Positions 19,017-27,582 of a stretch of 64,000 nt of DNA are shown piece by piece. The translations under genes and the position numbers were made by a program. The stretch is from positions 1-64,000 of the forward strand of contig NZ_FOTB01000003.1 in NCBI RefSeq assembly GCF_900114445.1. The letters are read 5' to 3'. Below the pieces are notes generated by a model that searched no databases, was not told the origin of the DNA, and worked only from the letters and a program-made list of their open reading frames with translations. Positions within the stretch are counted from its first letter, which is position 1. Each line of letters begins with the position of its first letter. This DNA is from Salinicoccus halodurans. GTDB lineage: Bacteria > Bacillota > Bacilli > Staphylococcales > Salinicoccaceae.

Positions 19017-19051
19017 AAAAAGACCTTCTGATCCTTAAGGACAGAAAGTCT
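19017..19051 (-). terminator. Terminator after esterase gene
   Basis: Stem AGACCTTCTG (19021-19030) with CAGAAAGTCT (19042-19051), one internal mismatch, then TTTT on the minus strand. Confidence 0.6.
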
Positions 19052-19096
19052 CCTTTACATATTTTTTATGAGTTAAAGTACTAAAGTGTGGTACCT

Positions 19097-19945
19097 CTAC
19101 TCATTTCCATTGATTTTGGAAACATTCTCCATAAACTCTTCAAAACTCAATCGGCCTAATGCAAATTCAGTGCTCTGTACAAATATACTTTCATTTTTAG
19201 TCAGTGCACGTTTTGCTTCTTTCTCAATCCATGTTTGTTCCATATCCAGAACATCCAAAACATTTTCCCGTTTTGAAAATGCTTCATAGTAGCGCAATCC
19301 GAATTTCCTCTGGGAAACAGCATCCATATGAATACCATCCGGGTTTGCAGTTAAGTTTTTAGATGTTACAAAAAAGCAGTCAGTCTCCTCACTGGCAACT
19401 TTATACAAGACCTTATTGATCTGCTGATACTCTACAGCACTTTTTCCAAAACCATCCTCTCCAAGATAATGTCCCAATTCCCCAATGATGATTGGAATAT
19501 CAGGTGCATTCAATTCTTCTCTCAAATGTTGGAATAAAGAGAGCAGCTTATTCTCATATGTCTTATACCGTTCTCCGAAACTGTCACTTTCTCCCTGGTG
19601 CCACAGTATTCCTATGATTTCACTCGTTTCCATAGCGAATTCAGCTTCAGAAACCGCATGTCTTGTTAAAGGACCATCAGGGGACCACTCATCAATGGAA
19701 CTTCCGCCTTCCGCGCATGGGATCAGGCCAATGGACTCTTCCGGATGCTCATTCGTCCAGATCTGGGCAAAAGAAGCTGCAGGACCTATGCCCGAGATAT
19801 GACGGTCAAAATTCAGCGGTTCAGCCATCATCTGCCACCTGCCGTTTCTCAGCATTTTTATGCGCTCATTATAAATCGGCGGTACATCCTCTATGAATCC
19901 CCTTCCCGCCATATTCGACTGACCTATTAATAATATAGATTTCAT
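19097..19945 (-). CDS. Sialate O-acetylesterase-like (SGNH/CE6) esterase
   Basis: 282 aa, no signal peptide, so cytosolic. The SGNH serine block is IGQSNMAGRG at residues 7-16. CAEGGSSIDEW and ILWHQGESD follow, and the catalytic Asp/His block is NPDGIHMD. This set identifies the sialate O-acetylesterase/carbohydrate esterase 6 type, which removes O-acetyl groups from sugars. The real substrate cannot be told; no sugar-uptake genes adjoin. Confidence 0.85.
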   Translation of the reverse strand: MKSILLIGQSNMAGRGFIEDVPPIYNERIKMLRNGRWQMMAEPLNFDRHISGIGPAASFAQIWTNEHPEESIGLIPCAEGGSSIDEWSPDGPLTRHAVSEAEFAMETSEIIGILWHQGESDSFGERYKTYENKLLSLFQHLREELNAPDIPIIIGELGHYLGEDGFGKSAVEYQQINKVLYKVASEETDCFFVTSKNLTANPDGIHMDAVSQRKFGLRYYEAFSKRENVLDVLDMEQTWIEKEAKRALTKNESIFVQSTEFALGRLSFEEFMENVSKINGNE

Positions 19946-19998
19946 AGAAAAACTTCTTTCTCATGGATTCATTACTAAATTCAATTTATAGTTTCAAT

Positions 19999-20685
19999 TT
20001 ATTCATTAAACAGGAACGCATTCAACTTTAGAGGCTCAATATATTCGCTATCTTTATACACACGCATGTTGCCGCCGGAAACTTCATCAATCAATAACAC
20101 TTGCCCGGTCTCTGTGTCTCGTCCGAACTCTAACTTGATATCGTATAGATCCAGATTCTTTTGTGCCAGTTCATCTTTGATCAGTTCGCTGATCTTCACA
20201 GTTAATTCCGCAATTTGTTTATATTCCCCCGGTTTAAGAATATTCAAAGCTTCGAGCGCCGCTTCATTAATTAACGGATCCTGTCGCTCGTCATCCTTCA
20301 AAGTCATTTCCACATAGGCCGGTAATGCTGCACCCTCTTCAATATAATCACCATAGCGGCGGATGAAGCTGCCCACAGCTTTAAACCGGCAGATGACTTC
20401 CAGTCCTTCCCCGAAAACAGATACTTTTCTAACCCGCATTTCACGCGCTTCAATATCCGCATCCACATAATGAGTCGGAATATCCGCAGCATTTAATTTC
20501 TCAAAGAAGAAACTTGTCATCTGAAGTCCCGCTTTTCCCGAGCCTTCAACTTGCAGTCCAACCTGGTTTTCGCCCGGATCAAAAACGCCATCTTTACCAG
20601 TCATATCATCTTTAAAATATAGTACAATCTGTCCGTCATCATTCTGATATACATCTTTGGTCTTGCCTTTATAAATCAATTCCAT
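19999..20685 (-). CDS. purC: Phosphoribosylaminoimidazole-succinocarboxamide synthase
   Basis: 228 aa from the ATG at 20685, which has GAGGTGG 6 nt upstream; an in-frame upstream start adds 5 residues. It joins aspartate to CAIR in purine synthesis. Motifs seen are YKGKTKDVYQ, EVICRFKAVGSFIRRYG, DIKLEFGR and LIDEVSGGNMR. It has VGLQVEGSGKAGLQ where the classic enzyme has an EGKG-type segment, as in a known Firmicutes variant. It stands alone rather than in a pur operon, and before the island arrived it lay just downstream of guaA. Confidence 0.9.
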   Translation of the reverse strand: MELIYKGKTKDVYQNDDGQIVLYFKDDMTGKDGVFDPGENQVGLQVEGSGKAGLQMTSFFFEKLNAADIPTHYVDADIEAREMRVRKVSVFGEGLEVICRFKAVGSFIRRYGDYIEEGAALPAYVEMTLKDDERQDPLINEAALEALNILKPGEYKQIAELTVKISELIKDELAQKNLDLYDIKLEFGRDTETGQVLLIDEVSGGNMRVYKDSEYIEPLKLNAFLFNE

Positions 20686-20752
20686 ATGTATCCACCTCAT
20701 TCAGTTAGTTAATTTTTATTTTAACAGAGTGACGAGTGCCTTACCTTTAAAA

Positions 20753-20795
20753 ATATAAAATCCCGAAAGACGAACTAAGATTCGACTTTCGGGAT
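20753..20795 (-). terminator. Original guaA terminator, displaced by the island
   Basis: Stem TCCCGAAAG (20761-20769) with CTTTCGGGA (20786-20794) and an A/T-rich tail on the minus strand. It stands about 28 nt left of the attachment core, where a guaA terminator would be before integration. guaA itself is now 24 kb away. Confidence 0.7.
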
Positions 20796-20822
20796 GATTC
20801 CACGTGATTAAAGATTTTTTAC

Positions 20823-20833
20823 TATTCCCACTC
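20823..20833. repeat. Left attachment core of the guaA island
   Basis: TATTCCCACTC, identical to 45001-45011 at the 3' end of guaA. The bases to the left belong to the old guaA 3' flank: together with C20822 they give a TAG stop after the codons for Glu-Trp-Glu. The bases to the right are island DNA. The guaA 3' end is a known integration site in Firmicutes. Confidence 0.85.
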
Positions 20834-20930
20834 AATGATGTTCTCCAATTATCACCCTGCTAGGGTTAATAAAAATCCTTTTATATCAATGTTTTCCAAC
20901 TATTTTCTTAAAAAGAGTTCCAATACTATC

Positions 20931-20966
20931 TGCCCTTTCCCAGATAATTTGCCCTTTTATTGCCCT
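20931..20966. repeat. Left arm-type recombinase sites
   Basis: Three TGCCCT copies at 20931, 20950 and 20961; the last two are 11 bp apart in the context TTTGCCCTTTTATTGCCCT. The right end has two copies with the same 11-bp spacing in TTTGCCCTCATTTTGCCCT. This is the pattern of tyrosine-integrase arm-type binding sites. Nothing else is seen between 20834 and 20975. Confidence 0.65.
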
Positions 20967-20975
20967 GAAAATCAT

Positions 20976-21251
20976 TTATTTTAAACTGTCATAGTCTGGA
21001 TTTAGTGTAAATGCTTTAATTAAATTACTACGAAAAAAAGTAGTATCCACACATATAAACTCATCTTTAATGATTTTATTTTTAAGTCCTTCCCCCAGGT
21101 CCTTAGCGACACTTTCAGCCTTCTCCATTTTTTCATGAATATTTTGTCCATCATGAAAGCTGACAATATCTGATATTACTACATTTGCATCCTGGCCCTC
21201 TGTAAACTCAAAAACAATTTTAAATTTTACAATCTCATTTTTCTTTACCAA
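20976..21251 (-). CDS. Small hypothetical protein at island left end
   Basis: 91 aa, starting at TTG with GGTGGTG 6 nt upstream. It begins MVKKNEIVKFKIVFEF with no membrane segment and no recognised motif. Its AT-rich composition and its place next to the left attachment site suggest it belongs to the original island backbone. Function unknown. Confidence 0.5.
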   Translation of the reverse strand: MVKKNEIVKFKIVFEFTEGQDANVVISDIVSFHDGQNIHEKMEKAESVAKDLGEGLKNKIIKDEFICVDTTFFRSNLIKAFTLNPDYDSLK

Positions 21252-21340
21252 TGTTCACACCACCAAATAATTTACTTATATTAATGTAATATTGAATTGC
21301 TATAGTTGTTATCCGATACCATAAATATCTTATTTATCAT

Positions 21341-21438
21341 TTGAATATATTAATCAGAATGATATAATATAAGTAACAAAAATCAGTTTCATGGTGTCAT
21401 TGAACCCCCATTCTATGCTAGTAGATTGGGGGTTTTTT
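21341..21438 (+). ncRNA. Candidate small RNA unit (promoter plus terminator)
   Basis: A promoter with -35 TTGAAT (21341-21346), 16-bp spacer and TATAAT (21363-21368) is followed within 70 nt by a terminator: CCCCCATTCT with AGATTGGGGG (21405-21432) and six T. The implied transcript is about 64 nt and holds no useful ORF. It could be an island sRNA or the control region of a lost gene. No homology is known to me. Confidence 0.35.
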
Positions 21439-21743
21439 GATGTATCGGTTCTACACCTTCCTTGCTATCAGCAAAGAATTGAACTGGGTGATGGTAATAA
21501 TTTTAGCACAATTTTTGATTCACTTCTTTAAAGACAAGTCGTTCATTTACGATGGAACCGGATTATTTCTCTAAAAAATCTTCTCAGTATCAAATTTTCT
21601 AACACTTCCATTGATTGGTCTAAGTTTTGATTAAATGATTACATACACACAAATCCTATCTTCATAAAACCTCTTCTTTGGCATGATCTTATCAAACACC
21701 CTAATCACACACTTGGAAACCAGCGTAATCAATATCTCTTTAA

Positions 21744-21761
21744 TGTCTATTTAGGATCTAC
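21744..21761. repeat. 18-bp direct repeat, left copy, flanking cad module
   Basis: TGTCTATTTAGGATCTAC, identical to 25732-25749. The two copies bracket the cadC-cadA-cadD operon. The rest of 21439-21876 holds no gene I can support. Confidence 0.7.
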
Positions 21762-21876
21762 CCTATTTTCATAAACAACACAACATAAAGTTCATTTACA
21801 ATATCAGAATTTTTTCATTTATTTATTTCAAAAAATTCCGTTTTGTTGAGAAAAATTTATACGTATTCATTATTCT

Positions 21877-21942
21877 TATTCAAATATTAGCTTGAATAAT
21901 AAACTGAAGATGATTATACTGTATTCAAGTGAAAATTTGAAT
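21877..21942 (+). promoter_or_regulatory. cad operon promoter with two CadC-type operators
   Basis: -35 TTGAAT (21892-21897), 17-bp spacer, -10 TATACT (21915-21920). One inverted repeat, TATTCAA-N8-TTGAATA (21877-21898), overlaps the -35. A second, ATTCAA-N8-TTGAAT (21923-21942), lies over the start of transcription. CadC of plasmid pI258 is known to bind an inverted repeat of this TTCAAA type at the cad promoter. Confidence 0.75.
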
Positions 21943-21955
21943 GAAGAGGTGGATT

Positions 21956-22324
21956 ATGAATAAAAAAGATACTTGTGATATTTTTTGTTATGACGAAGAG
22001 AAGGTCAATCGAATACAAGAAGATTTACAAACCGTTGATATTTTTGGTGTTTCGGAGATGCTGAAATCCATTGCCGATGTAAACAGAGCAAAAATCACCT
22101 ATGCCCTGTGTCAGGATGAAGAATTATGTGTCTGTGATATCGCAAATATCCTCGGTATCACTGTAGCCAATGCATCCCACCATCTGCGGACCCTTTATAA
22201 GCAAGGGGTGGTCACTTTTAGAAAAGAGGGCAAACTCGCTTTCTATTCACTGGAAGATCAACATATCAAACAGATAATGGTGATTGCATTAACACATAGA
22301 AAAGAAGTGATGACCAATGTCTGA
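21956..22324 (+). CDS. cadC: Cadmium/lead/zinc-responsive repressor CadC (ArsR/SmtB)
   Basis: 122 aa. The N-terminal [17 protein letters not shown] supplies the metal-site cysteines. The recognition helix region carries the [14 protein letters not shown] motif, whose CVC contributes the alpha-3N/alpha-3 metal site, then [15 protein letters not shown]. It closely resembles the pI258 CadC. The start at 21956 is chosen because GAGGTGG lies just upstream and the N-terminus matches pI258; a longer in-frame start adds 5 residues. It overlaps cadA by 8 nt. Confidence 0.95.
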   Translation: MNKKDTCDIFCYDEEKVNRIQEDLQTVDIFGVSEMLKSIADVNRAKITYALCQDEELCVCDIANILGITVANASHHLRTLYKQGVVTFRKEGKLAFYSLEDQHIKQIMVIALTHRKEVMTNV

Positions 22325-24785
22325 TAGCATTGCAGAACTCACTAAGGAAGAGAAAAACGTCTATCGCATCCAAGGGTTTTCTTGTGCGAATTGTGCAGGG
22401 AAATTTGAAGGGAATGTGAAAAAATTACCCGAAGTTCAAGATGCAAAGGTGAATTTTGGTGCATCTAAAATTTCTGTATATGGATCAGCAACAGTCGAAG
22501 AATTAGAAAAAGCCGGTGCATTTGAAAATTTAAAAGTGTCACCTGAAAAGCCTAGACGTCAAGCGCAAACAGAGGTTAATAAAGAGAAAAAAGTCTACCG
22601 TGTCCAAGGATTTTCTTGTGCAAATTGTGCCGGCACATTTGAAGGGAATGTGAAGAAATTACCCCAAGTTCAAGATGCGAAAGTCAATTTTGGGGCATCA
22701 AAAATTTCTGTATATGGATCGGCAACAATTGAAGAATTAGAAGAAGCCGGTGCATTTGAAAATCTCGAAGTGGTGCCTGAGAGAGCTCGGGAAGAAAGTG
22801 GACAGGACAAAAAAGAGAAGGAAGCCTCCCTTCCATTTTATAAAAAACACAGCACCCTGCTCTATTCGCTACTATTTATCGCTTTCGGTTTTATTTCCAT
22901 GTTTGTGAATGGCAATGACAATATCCTTACACCATTACTATTTGTCACTTCAATGCTCATTGGAGGAACTTCAATGCTGAAAACCGGACTCCAGAATTTA
23001 GTCCGGTTTGAATTCGATATGAGAACCCTGATGACAGTCGCAGTGATTGGCGGTGTCATCATCGGAGAATGGGCTGAGGTCGCCATTGTTGTCATCTTGT
23101 TTGCCATCAGCGAAGCGTTGGAGCGTTTCTCGATGGATCGAGCAAGGCAATCCATCAGTTCATTGATGGATATTGCTCCTAAAGAGGCACTTGTCAGACG
23201 CAACGGACAGGAAATGACAGTGCACGTCAATGATATTGCTGTGGGCGATATCATGATTGTTAAGCCTGGACAGAAAATTGCTATGGACGGCGTAATTGTC
23301 AATGGCTACTCTGCAATCAACCAGGCAGCAATCACAGGTGAATCAGTGCCGGTTGAAAAATCGCTCGATGATGAAGTGTTTGCAGGGACGCTGAACGAAG
23401 AAGGCTTACTGGAAGTTAAAATCACTAAATTGGTTGAAGATACGACCATTGCCAAAATCATTCATCTGGTGGAAGAAGCACAGGGTGAGCGTGCCCCCGC
23501 CCAGGCATTCATTGATAAATTCGCAAAATATTATACACCCATCATTATGGGTGTCGCAGTGCTGGTTGCGATTGTACCGCCGTTATTTTTCGGTGCCAGT
23601 TGGTCTACTTGGGTATACCAGGGGTTAGCGGTCCTCGTTGTAGGTTGTCCATGCGCATTGGTGATTTCCACGCCGATAGCGATTGTTTCAGCAATCGGAA
23701 ATGCTGCCAAGAAGGGAATCCTTATAAAAGGGGGGGTTTACCTCGAAGAAATGGGTGGATTAAAAGCCATTGCATTTGATAAGACCGGCACACTCACAAA
23801 AGGCGTCCCGGTTGTAACCGATTATCGTTTAATCGACAATGCAGTTGATGAAAAGGAAATGCTGGCAGCCATCACAGCATTGGAAGATCGTTCCCAGCAT
23901 CCATTGGCATCCGCTATTATAAAGAAGGCAGACAGTTATAACCTTCCTTATTCTGATATCTTTGTCGAAGACTTTTCTTCCATTACAGGCAAAGGGATAC
24001 GGGGTAAAATCAATAATGAAATGTATTATGTTGGCAGTCCGGCATTATTTGAAGAGATGGAGGCAGCTAATTTCAATGATGCAATTAAAAGTGATGTCAA
24101 AACACTTCAAGAACAAGGTAAGACCGTTATGGTTGCAGGAACGAAAAATACAGTTCAGGCAATTATTGCAGTCGCGGATGAAGTCCGCGAATCAAGTAAA
24201 GTGGTAATCCAGAATCTGCATCAGGCAGGCATCGAAAAAACAGTCATGCTTACGGGAGATAATCATAGTACTGCCCGTGCGATTGGTTCACATGTCGGTG
24301 TCACAGATATTCAATCTGAATTGCTCCCGCAGGATAAACTAGACGTAATCAAGCAACTAAAAACTGATTATCGTCATGTAGGCATGGTCGGCGATGGGGT
24401 CAATGACGCCCCAGCGCTGGCAGCTTCCACCGTTGGTATCGCTATGGGTGGCGCCGGTACAGATACCGCTCTTGAAACAGCAGATGTCGCTTTAATGGGC
24501 GATGACCTGAGGAAACTGCCCTTTACCATCAAACTTAGCCGTAAAACATTGAACATCATCAAAGCGAATATCGCTTTTGCCATTGGAATCAAACTGATTG
24601 CTCTATTGTTGGTCATCCCAGGATGGCTGACACTATGGATTGCGATTCTCTCGGACATGGGTGCCACTTTAGTGGTGGCCTTGAATGGCTTGAGGCTTAT
24701 GCGTGTGAAGGAAGATGAATTAAGCTTGGGTTCTTCCCAGATAAATAAAAGTACTGATGTCCAAATATTGGAGTTGGAAAAATGA
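22317..24785 (+). CDS. cadA: Cd/Zn/Pb-exporting P1B-type ATPase CadA with two HMA domains
   Basis: 822 aa, about 95 longer than pI258 CadA because the N-terminal heavy-metal domain is present twice. GFSCANCAG occurs near residues 19 and 99, and the two copies are nearly identical, with a repeat unit of about 240 nt. Core motifs are TGES, the intramembrane [15 protein letters not shown] (phosphorylated Asp) and [10 protein letters not shown]. It exports Cd2+, Zn2+ and Pb2+. It is translationally coupled to cadC and cadD, with a 4-nt ATGA overlap to cadD. Confidence 0.96.
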   Translation: MSDSIAELTKEEKNVYRIQGFSCANCAGKFEGNVKKLPEVQDAKVNFGASKISVYGSATVEELEKAGAFENLKVSPEKPRRQAQTEVNKEKKVYRVQGFSCANCAGTFEGNVKKLPQVQDAKVNFGASKISVYGSATIEELEEAGAFENLEVVPERAREESGQDKKEKEASLPFYKKHSTLLYSLLFIAFGFISMFVNGNDNILTPLLFVTSMLIGGTSMLKTGLQNLVRFEFDMRTLMTVAVIGGVIIGEWAEVAIVVILFAISEALERFSMDRARQSISSLMDIAPKEALVRRNGQEMTVHVNDIAVGDIMIVKPGQKIAMDGVIVNGYSAINQAAITGESVPVEKSLDDEVFAGTLNEEGLLEVKITKLVEDTTIAKIIHLVEEAQGERAPAQAFIDKFAKYYTPIIMGVAVLVAIVPPLFFGASWSTWVYQGLAVLVVGCPCALVISTPIAIVSAIGNAAKKGILIKGGVYLEEMGGLKAIAFDKTGTLTKGVPVVTDYRLIDNAVDEKEMLAAITALEDRSQHPLASAIIKKADSYNLPYSDIFVEDFSSITGKGIRGKINNEMYYVGSPALFEEMEAANFNDAIKSDVKTLQEQGKTVMVAGTKNTVQAIIAVADEVRESSKVVIQNLHQAGIEKTVMLTGDNHSTARAIGSHVGVTDIQSELLPQDKLDVIKQLKTDYRHVGMVGDGVNDAPALAASTVGIAMGGAGTDTALETADVALMGDDLRKLPFTIKLSRKTLNIIKANIAFAIGIKLIALLLVIPGWLTLWIAILSDMGATLVVALNGLRLMRVKEDELSLGSSQINKSTDVQILELEK

Positions 24786-25402
24786 TTGTAACGGTATTTA
24801 CAGCTGCTGCCGTCTATGTAGCGACAGGAATCGACTATCTCGTCATATTGATTCTTCTGTTTTCGCAAATAAAGAAAAGGAACCAGATCAAATATATCTG
24901 GATTGGACAATATATTGGGACAGTCATTATTATACTCGCGAGTCTTCTGGTGTCATTGGGCGTTGCTAATCTAGTTCCCCAACAATGGATAATCGGACTG
25001 CTTGGACTGCTGCCGCTTTACCTGGGTATAAAAATATGGATTCAAGGTGAAGAAGACGAAGATGAAGGCAACATTCTCTCCCTTTTCTCTTCAGGCAGAT
25101 TCAATCAATTATTCATAACGGTCACTTTCATTGTACTGGCTTCCAGTGCGGATGATTTCGCTATCTATATACCGTACTTTACGACTTTAAATATGATGGA
25201 AATCATTATTGCCGTCATTGTTTTCATGATCATGGTTGGTGTTCTATGTCTAATCAGCTATCGATTGGCTTCCTTGAATTTTGTTTCAGATAAAATCGAA
25301 AAATATGAACGTTGGATCGTTCCAATCGTCTTTATAGGATTAGGAATTTATATCCTATTTGAAAATGGCACATTCAACGCTCTGTTCTCATTCCTATTTT
25401 AA
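24782..25402 (+). CDS. cadD: Cadmium resistance transporter CadD
   Basis: 206 aa, about 5-6 membrane segments, family length. It begins [23 protein letters not shown] and contains [15 protein letters not shown], typical of CadD. CadD proteins give low-level cadmium resistance in staphylococci, often on plasmids. Its fusion into a cadC-cadA-cadD operon by a 4-nt overlap is less common, since cadD is usually paired with cadX. A good terminator follows. Confidence 0.9.
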   Translation: MIVTVFTAAAVYVATGIDYLVILILLFSQIKKRNQIKYIWIGQYIGTVIIILASLLVSLGVANLVPQQWIIGLLGLLPLYLGIKIWIQGEEDEDEGNILSLFSSGRFNQLFITVTFIVLASSADDFAIYIPYFTTLNMMEIIIAVIVFMIMVGVLCLISYRLASLNFVSDKIEKYERWIVPIVFIGLGIYILFENGTFNALFSFLF

Positions 25403-25414
25403 TAGAAAATTTTA

Positions 25415-25455
25415 TAAGCCGATATCTCTCTTTTAATGTGAGATATCGGCTTAAT
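25415..25455 (+). terminator. cad operon terminator
   Basis: Perfect 14-bp stem TAAGCCGATATCTC/GAGATATCGGCTTA followed by ATTTT. Confidence 0.85.
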
Positions 25456-25456
25456 T

Positions 25457-25596
25457 TTAGTGCAAAATATCACTTAAATAAGTGCAAAATAAAGTCAAAA
25501 GTCACACCCAGATTTAAGACAAAGGTCTGCTAAATTTTAATCACCGATTCACATCCGGTTACCCCTTCTGTCACTTTCGTAATTATTCTGCACTAA
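25457..25596. mobile_element. MITE-like 140-bp element between two hairpins
   Basis: Terminal inverted repeats TTAGTGCAAAATA (25457-25469) and TATTCTGCACTAA (25584-25596) differ at one position. The interior has no ORF. It starts 4 nt after the cad terminator stem and ends 28 nt before another perfect hairpin. IS1182-family elements of staphylococci are reported to insert next to inverted repeats, so this may be a non-autonomous relative; that link is inference. Confidence 0.45.
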
Positions 25597-25624
25597 TTCA
25601 GACGATAATTTGCATTATAATTAA

Positions 25625-25664
25625 AGAACCCAGCTTGTCTTCGTAAGAAGACAAGCTGGGTTCT
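25625..25664. terminator. Orphan perfect 18-bp hairpin
   Basis: AGAACCCAGCTTGTCTTC pairs perfectly with its inverse across a 4-nt GTAA loop. No gene ends next to it; it may be the terminator of a gene lost during assembly of the island. No strong T run follows on the plus strand. Confidence 0.5.
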
Positions 25665-25731
25665 AAAGTAGTATGTGCAAAATAGTATTTAAAATATATG
25701 CAATTCATCGGTGAAAGAGACACTCTAGTGT

Positions 25732-25749
25732 TGTCTATTTAGGATCTAC
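25732..25749. repeat. 18-bp direct repeat, right copy, flanking cad module
   Basis: Identical to 21744-21761. The remaining DNA up to 25962 holds no supported gene. Confidence 0.7.
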
Positions 25750-25962
25750 GGTAAAAATACAAATGTGATTATATAAAGTTACTTCAACACTCTGAATTAT
25801 AATAATACCTTTTTTAAGTGAAGAACGAGTTAGAAAGACATCGAGAACACGAGATCTTGGGTAGTTGATTCAAATGTCATAGAAAGTTCCTAAACATTAG
25901 CTAACAGTGTGAAACTATCCTTATCTTATCTGTTAAGATGGATTATAAATGGAGGTGTTTGC

Positions 25963-26667
25963 ATGGGCAGTGAGGTAACATTTCTCCTTGCATTCGGAGC
26001 CGGGGTCTTAAGTTTTGTCTCACCCTGTGTGCTTCCGGTCTTTCCTGCTTTTGTCTCATATATAACAGGTATGAGCTATAATGAAGTGGAAAATCAAAAA
26101 TTTAATGTAAGAGCGATATTACATACACTTTTTTTCCTCATTGGCTTCAGCTTAGTGTATATCGCACTAGGTTTCGGTACGGTTTTTTTAGGTGGGCTAC
26201 TGATTGAGCACGCGAATTTGATTAGACAGCTCGGTTCTATTTTAATCATTATATTCGGGCTGATTATTACAGGTGTCTTAAACTTTAATTTTCTGATGAA
26301 AAACAGAAAAATACATTTTAAAAACAGGCCCTCTGGATTTTTAGGTTCAATTTTTATAGGTACGGCATTCGGTGCCGGATGGACACCGTGTAATGGTCCA
26401 ATTATTGGCGCTATTTTTGCAATGAGTGCAACGGCACCAAATAATGCTTTAATTTTAATGATTGTTTACTGTCTTGGATTTGCAGTCCCATTCTTCATTT
26501 TGAGTTTTTTTGTCTCACGTACCCGTTGGATGTTGAAATACTCAAACGTAATTATGAAGGTCGGTGGCGTCGTTATGATATTGATGGGTGTCCTTCTTTA
26601 CTTTGATGGATTGACTCAAATCATTATTTGGCTTCAGCCATTCTTTGGCGATTTTCAAGGATTCTAG
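25963..26667 (+). CDS. ccdA: CcdA/DsbD-like membrane thiol-disulfide transporter
   Basis: 234 aa from the ATG at 25963, preceded by GGAGG; an in-frame extension upstream has no ribosome site. It has about 6 membrane segments. Family motifs are SFVSPCVLPVFPAF, with the first redox cysteine, and FGAGWTPCNGPIIGAI, with the second. CcdA carries electrons from cytoplasmic thioredoxin to extracytoplasmic thiol proteins. Its place just before cueP suggests it keeps the CueP cysteines reduced. No TlpA/ResA-like partner is seen in the island. Confidence 0.9.
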   Translation: MGSEVTFLLAFGAGVLSFVSPCVLPVFPAFVSYITGMSYNEVENQKFNVRAILHTLFFLIGFSLVYIALGFGTVFLGGLLIEHANLIRQLGSILIIIFGLIITGVLNFNFLMKNRKIHFKNRPSGFLGSIFIGTAFGAGWTPCNGPIIGAIFAMSATAPNNALILMIVYCLGFAVPFFILSFFVSRTRWMLKYSNVIMKVGGVVMILMGVLLYFDGLTQIIIWLQPFFGDFQGF

Positions 26668-26875
26668 TTGCAAATATGAAAGTGAAAAATTCGTCTTAAT
26701 GGAGATTATATTTTCAATAGATAAGTTTTAATTTGGTCTAAATCACTCAAAGAAGATAAGAAGTAAAATATCTATTGTTCTTGTTGCATCTTTATCCATA
26801 ATTCATATAGTTGCTATAATCTTGAAAAATGTACTTGAATAAGCTTGATATAATTAAACGGTGGGAGGTAGTCAA

Positions 26876-27382
26876 ATGAAAAAATATTTAATGCCAGCTT
26901 TACTGGGTTTAACGATTATTCTGGCAGGATGTGCCAATGATCCAGCCTCGAATGAAACAAATGTTAAAGAATTCGTATCACAGCTGAGTGCCAGTAATAT
27001 CGTAGAATCGGCATCAATAAATGATAAGGACCTTATTGTTCAAGATGGTGGAGAGGAAGATATCTATAATCTTCCCGAAGATGAGTTTTTTATATCGGTA
27101 GCACCTTATCTTACATATACGCATCCATGTGAATTCCATAGTCTGACTGGGTGCCAGGGTGAGCTGGTAAATGAAGAGATGGATGTAAAGATTACAGATG
27201 AACAAGGTAAGGTCCATTTTGATGAAACAGTAACAACACTTGAAAATGGTTTTATGGATTTCTGGTTACCCAGAGATAAACAATATACCATAGAAATTAG
27301 TTATCAAAACAAACATGCTGAGTACGCTTTTTCCACTTTCGAAGGGGATAGTACTTGTTTGACCGACTTGCAATTGAAGTAG
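26876..27382 (+). CDS. cueP: CueP-type copper-binding lipoprotein
   Basis: 168 aa. Lipoprotein signal with lipobox IILAGC (Cys at about residue 19). The CueP domain has three conserved cysteines, in THPCEFHSLTGCQGE and near the C-terminus in DSTCLTDLQ, plus NGFMDFWLPRDKQY. Salmonella CueP is a periplasmic copper-binding protein that reduces and sequesters copper; here the lipid anchor would hold it at the outer face of the membrane. The start is chosen by GGGAGG upstream. ccdA precedes it and copB follows. Confidence 0.88.
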   Translation: MKKYLMPALLGLTIILAGCANDPASNETNVKEFVSQLSASNIVESASINDKDLIVQDGGEEDIYNLPEDEFFISVAPYLTYTHPCEFHSLTGCQGELVNEEMDVKITDEQGKVHFDETVTTLENGFMDFWLPRDKQYTIEISYQNKHAEYAFSTFEGDSTCLTDLQLK

Positions 27383-27396
27383 TTATTCCCGGTCTG

Positions 27397-27434
27397 AATC
27401 TCTGAACATCTTCAAGGTGTTCAGAGATTTTTTA
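27397..27434 (+). terminator. cueP terminator
   Basis: Perfect stem AATCTCTGAACA/TGTTCAGAGATT followed by TTTTTAT. Confidence 0.85.
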
Positions 27435-27507
27435 TATTTAAATTCAATATGAATTACTCGATGAGTCGTATGCTATGTTGAATATATCCTCGTATAAAAT
27501 TCAATAT

Positions 27508-27552
27508 TTGGAATCGTCTACTTGCTTCATTATACCCCCACAGGGTATAATG
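27508..27552 (+). promoter_or_regulatory. copB promoter with CsoR-like operator
   Basis: -35 TTGGAA (27508-27513), 17-bp spacer, -10 TATACC (27531-27536). The -10 lies inside a perfect palindrome CATTATACCC-N5-GGGTATAATG (27528-27552). TACCC/GGGTA dyads are the binding sites of CsoR copper repressors. No csoR gene is in the window, so a chromosomal CsoR is implied. Confidence 0.7.
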
Positions 27553-27582
27553 AAAGCGAGATAAAAGTTAGGGAGTGATAGA

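Noticed and set aside
21441-21575. 43-codon hydrophobic ORF as a type I toxin
   Set aside because: Its only ribosome-site candidate lies within a terminator stem and it lacks a charged tail typical of such toxins.
25600-25670. CRISPR-like repeat
   Set aside because: Single hairpin with no regularly spaced repeats; no CRISPR array or cas gene is seen anywhere in the window.
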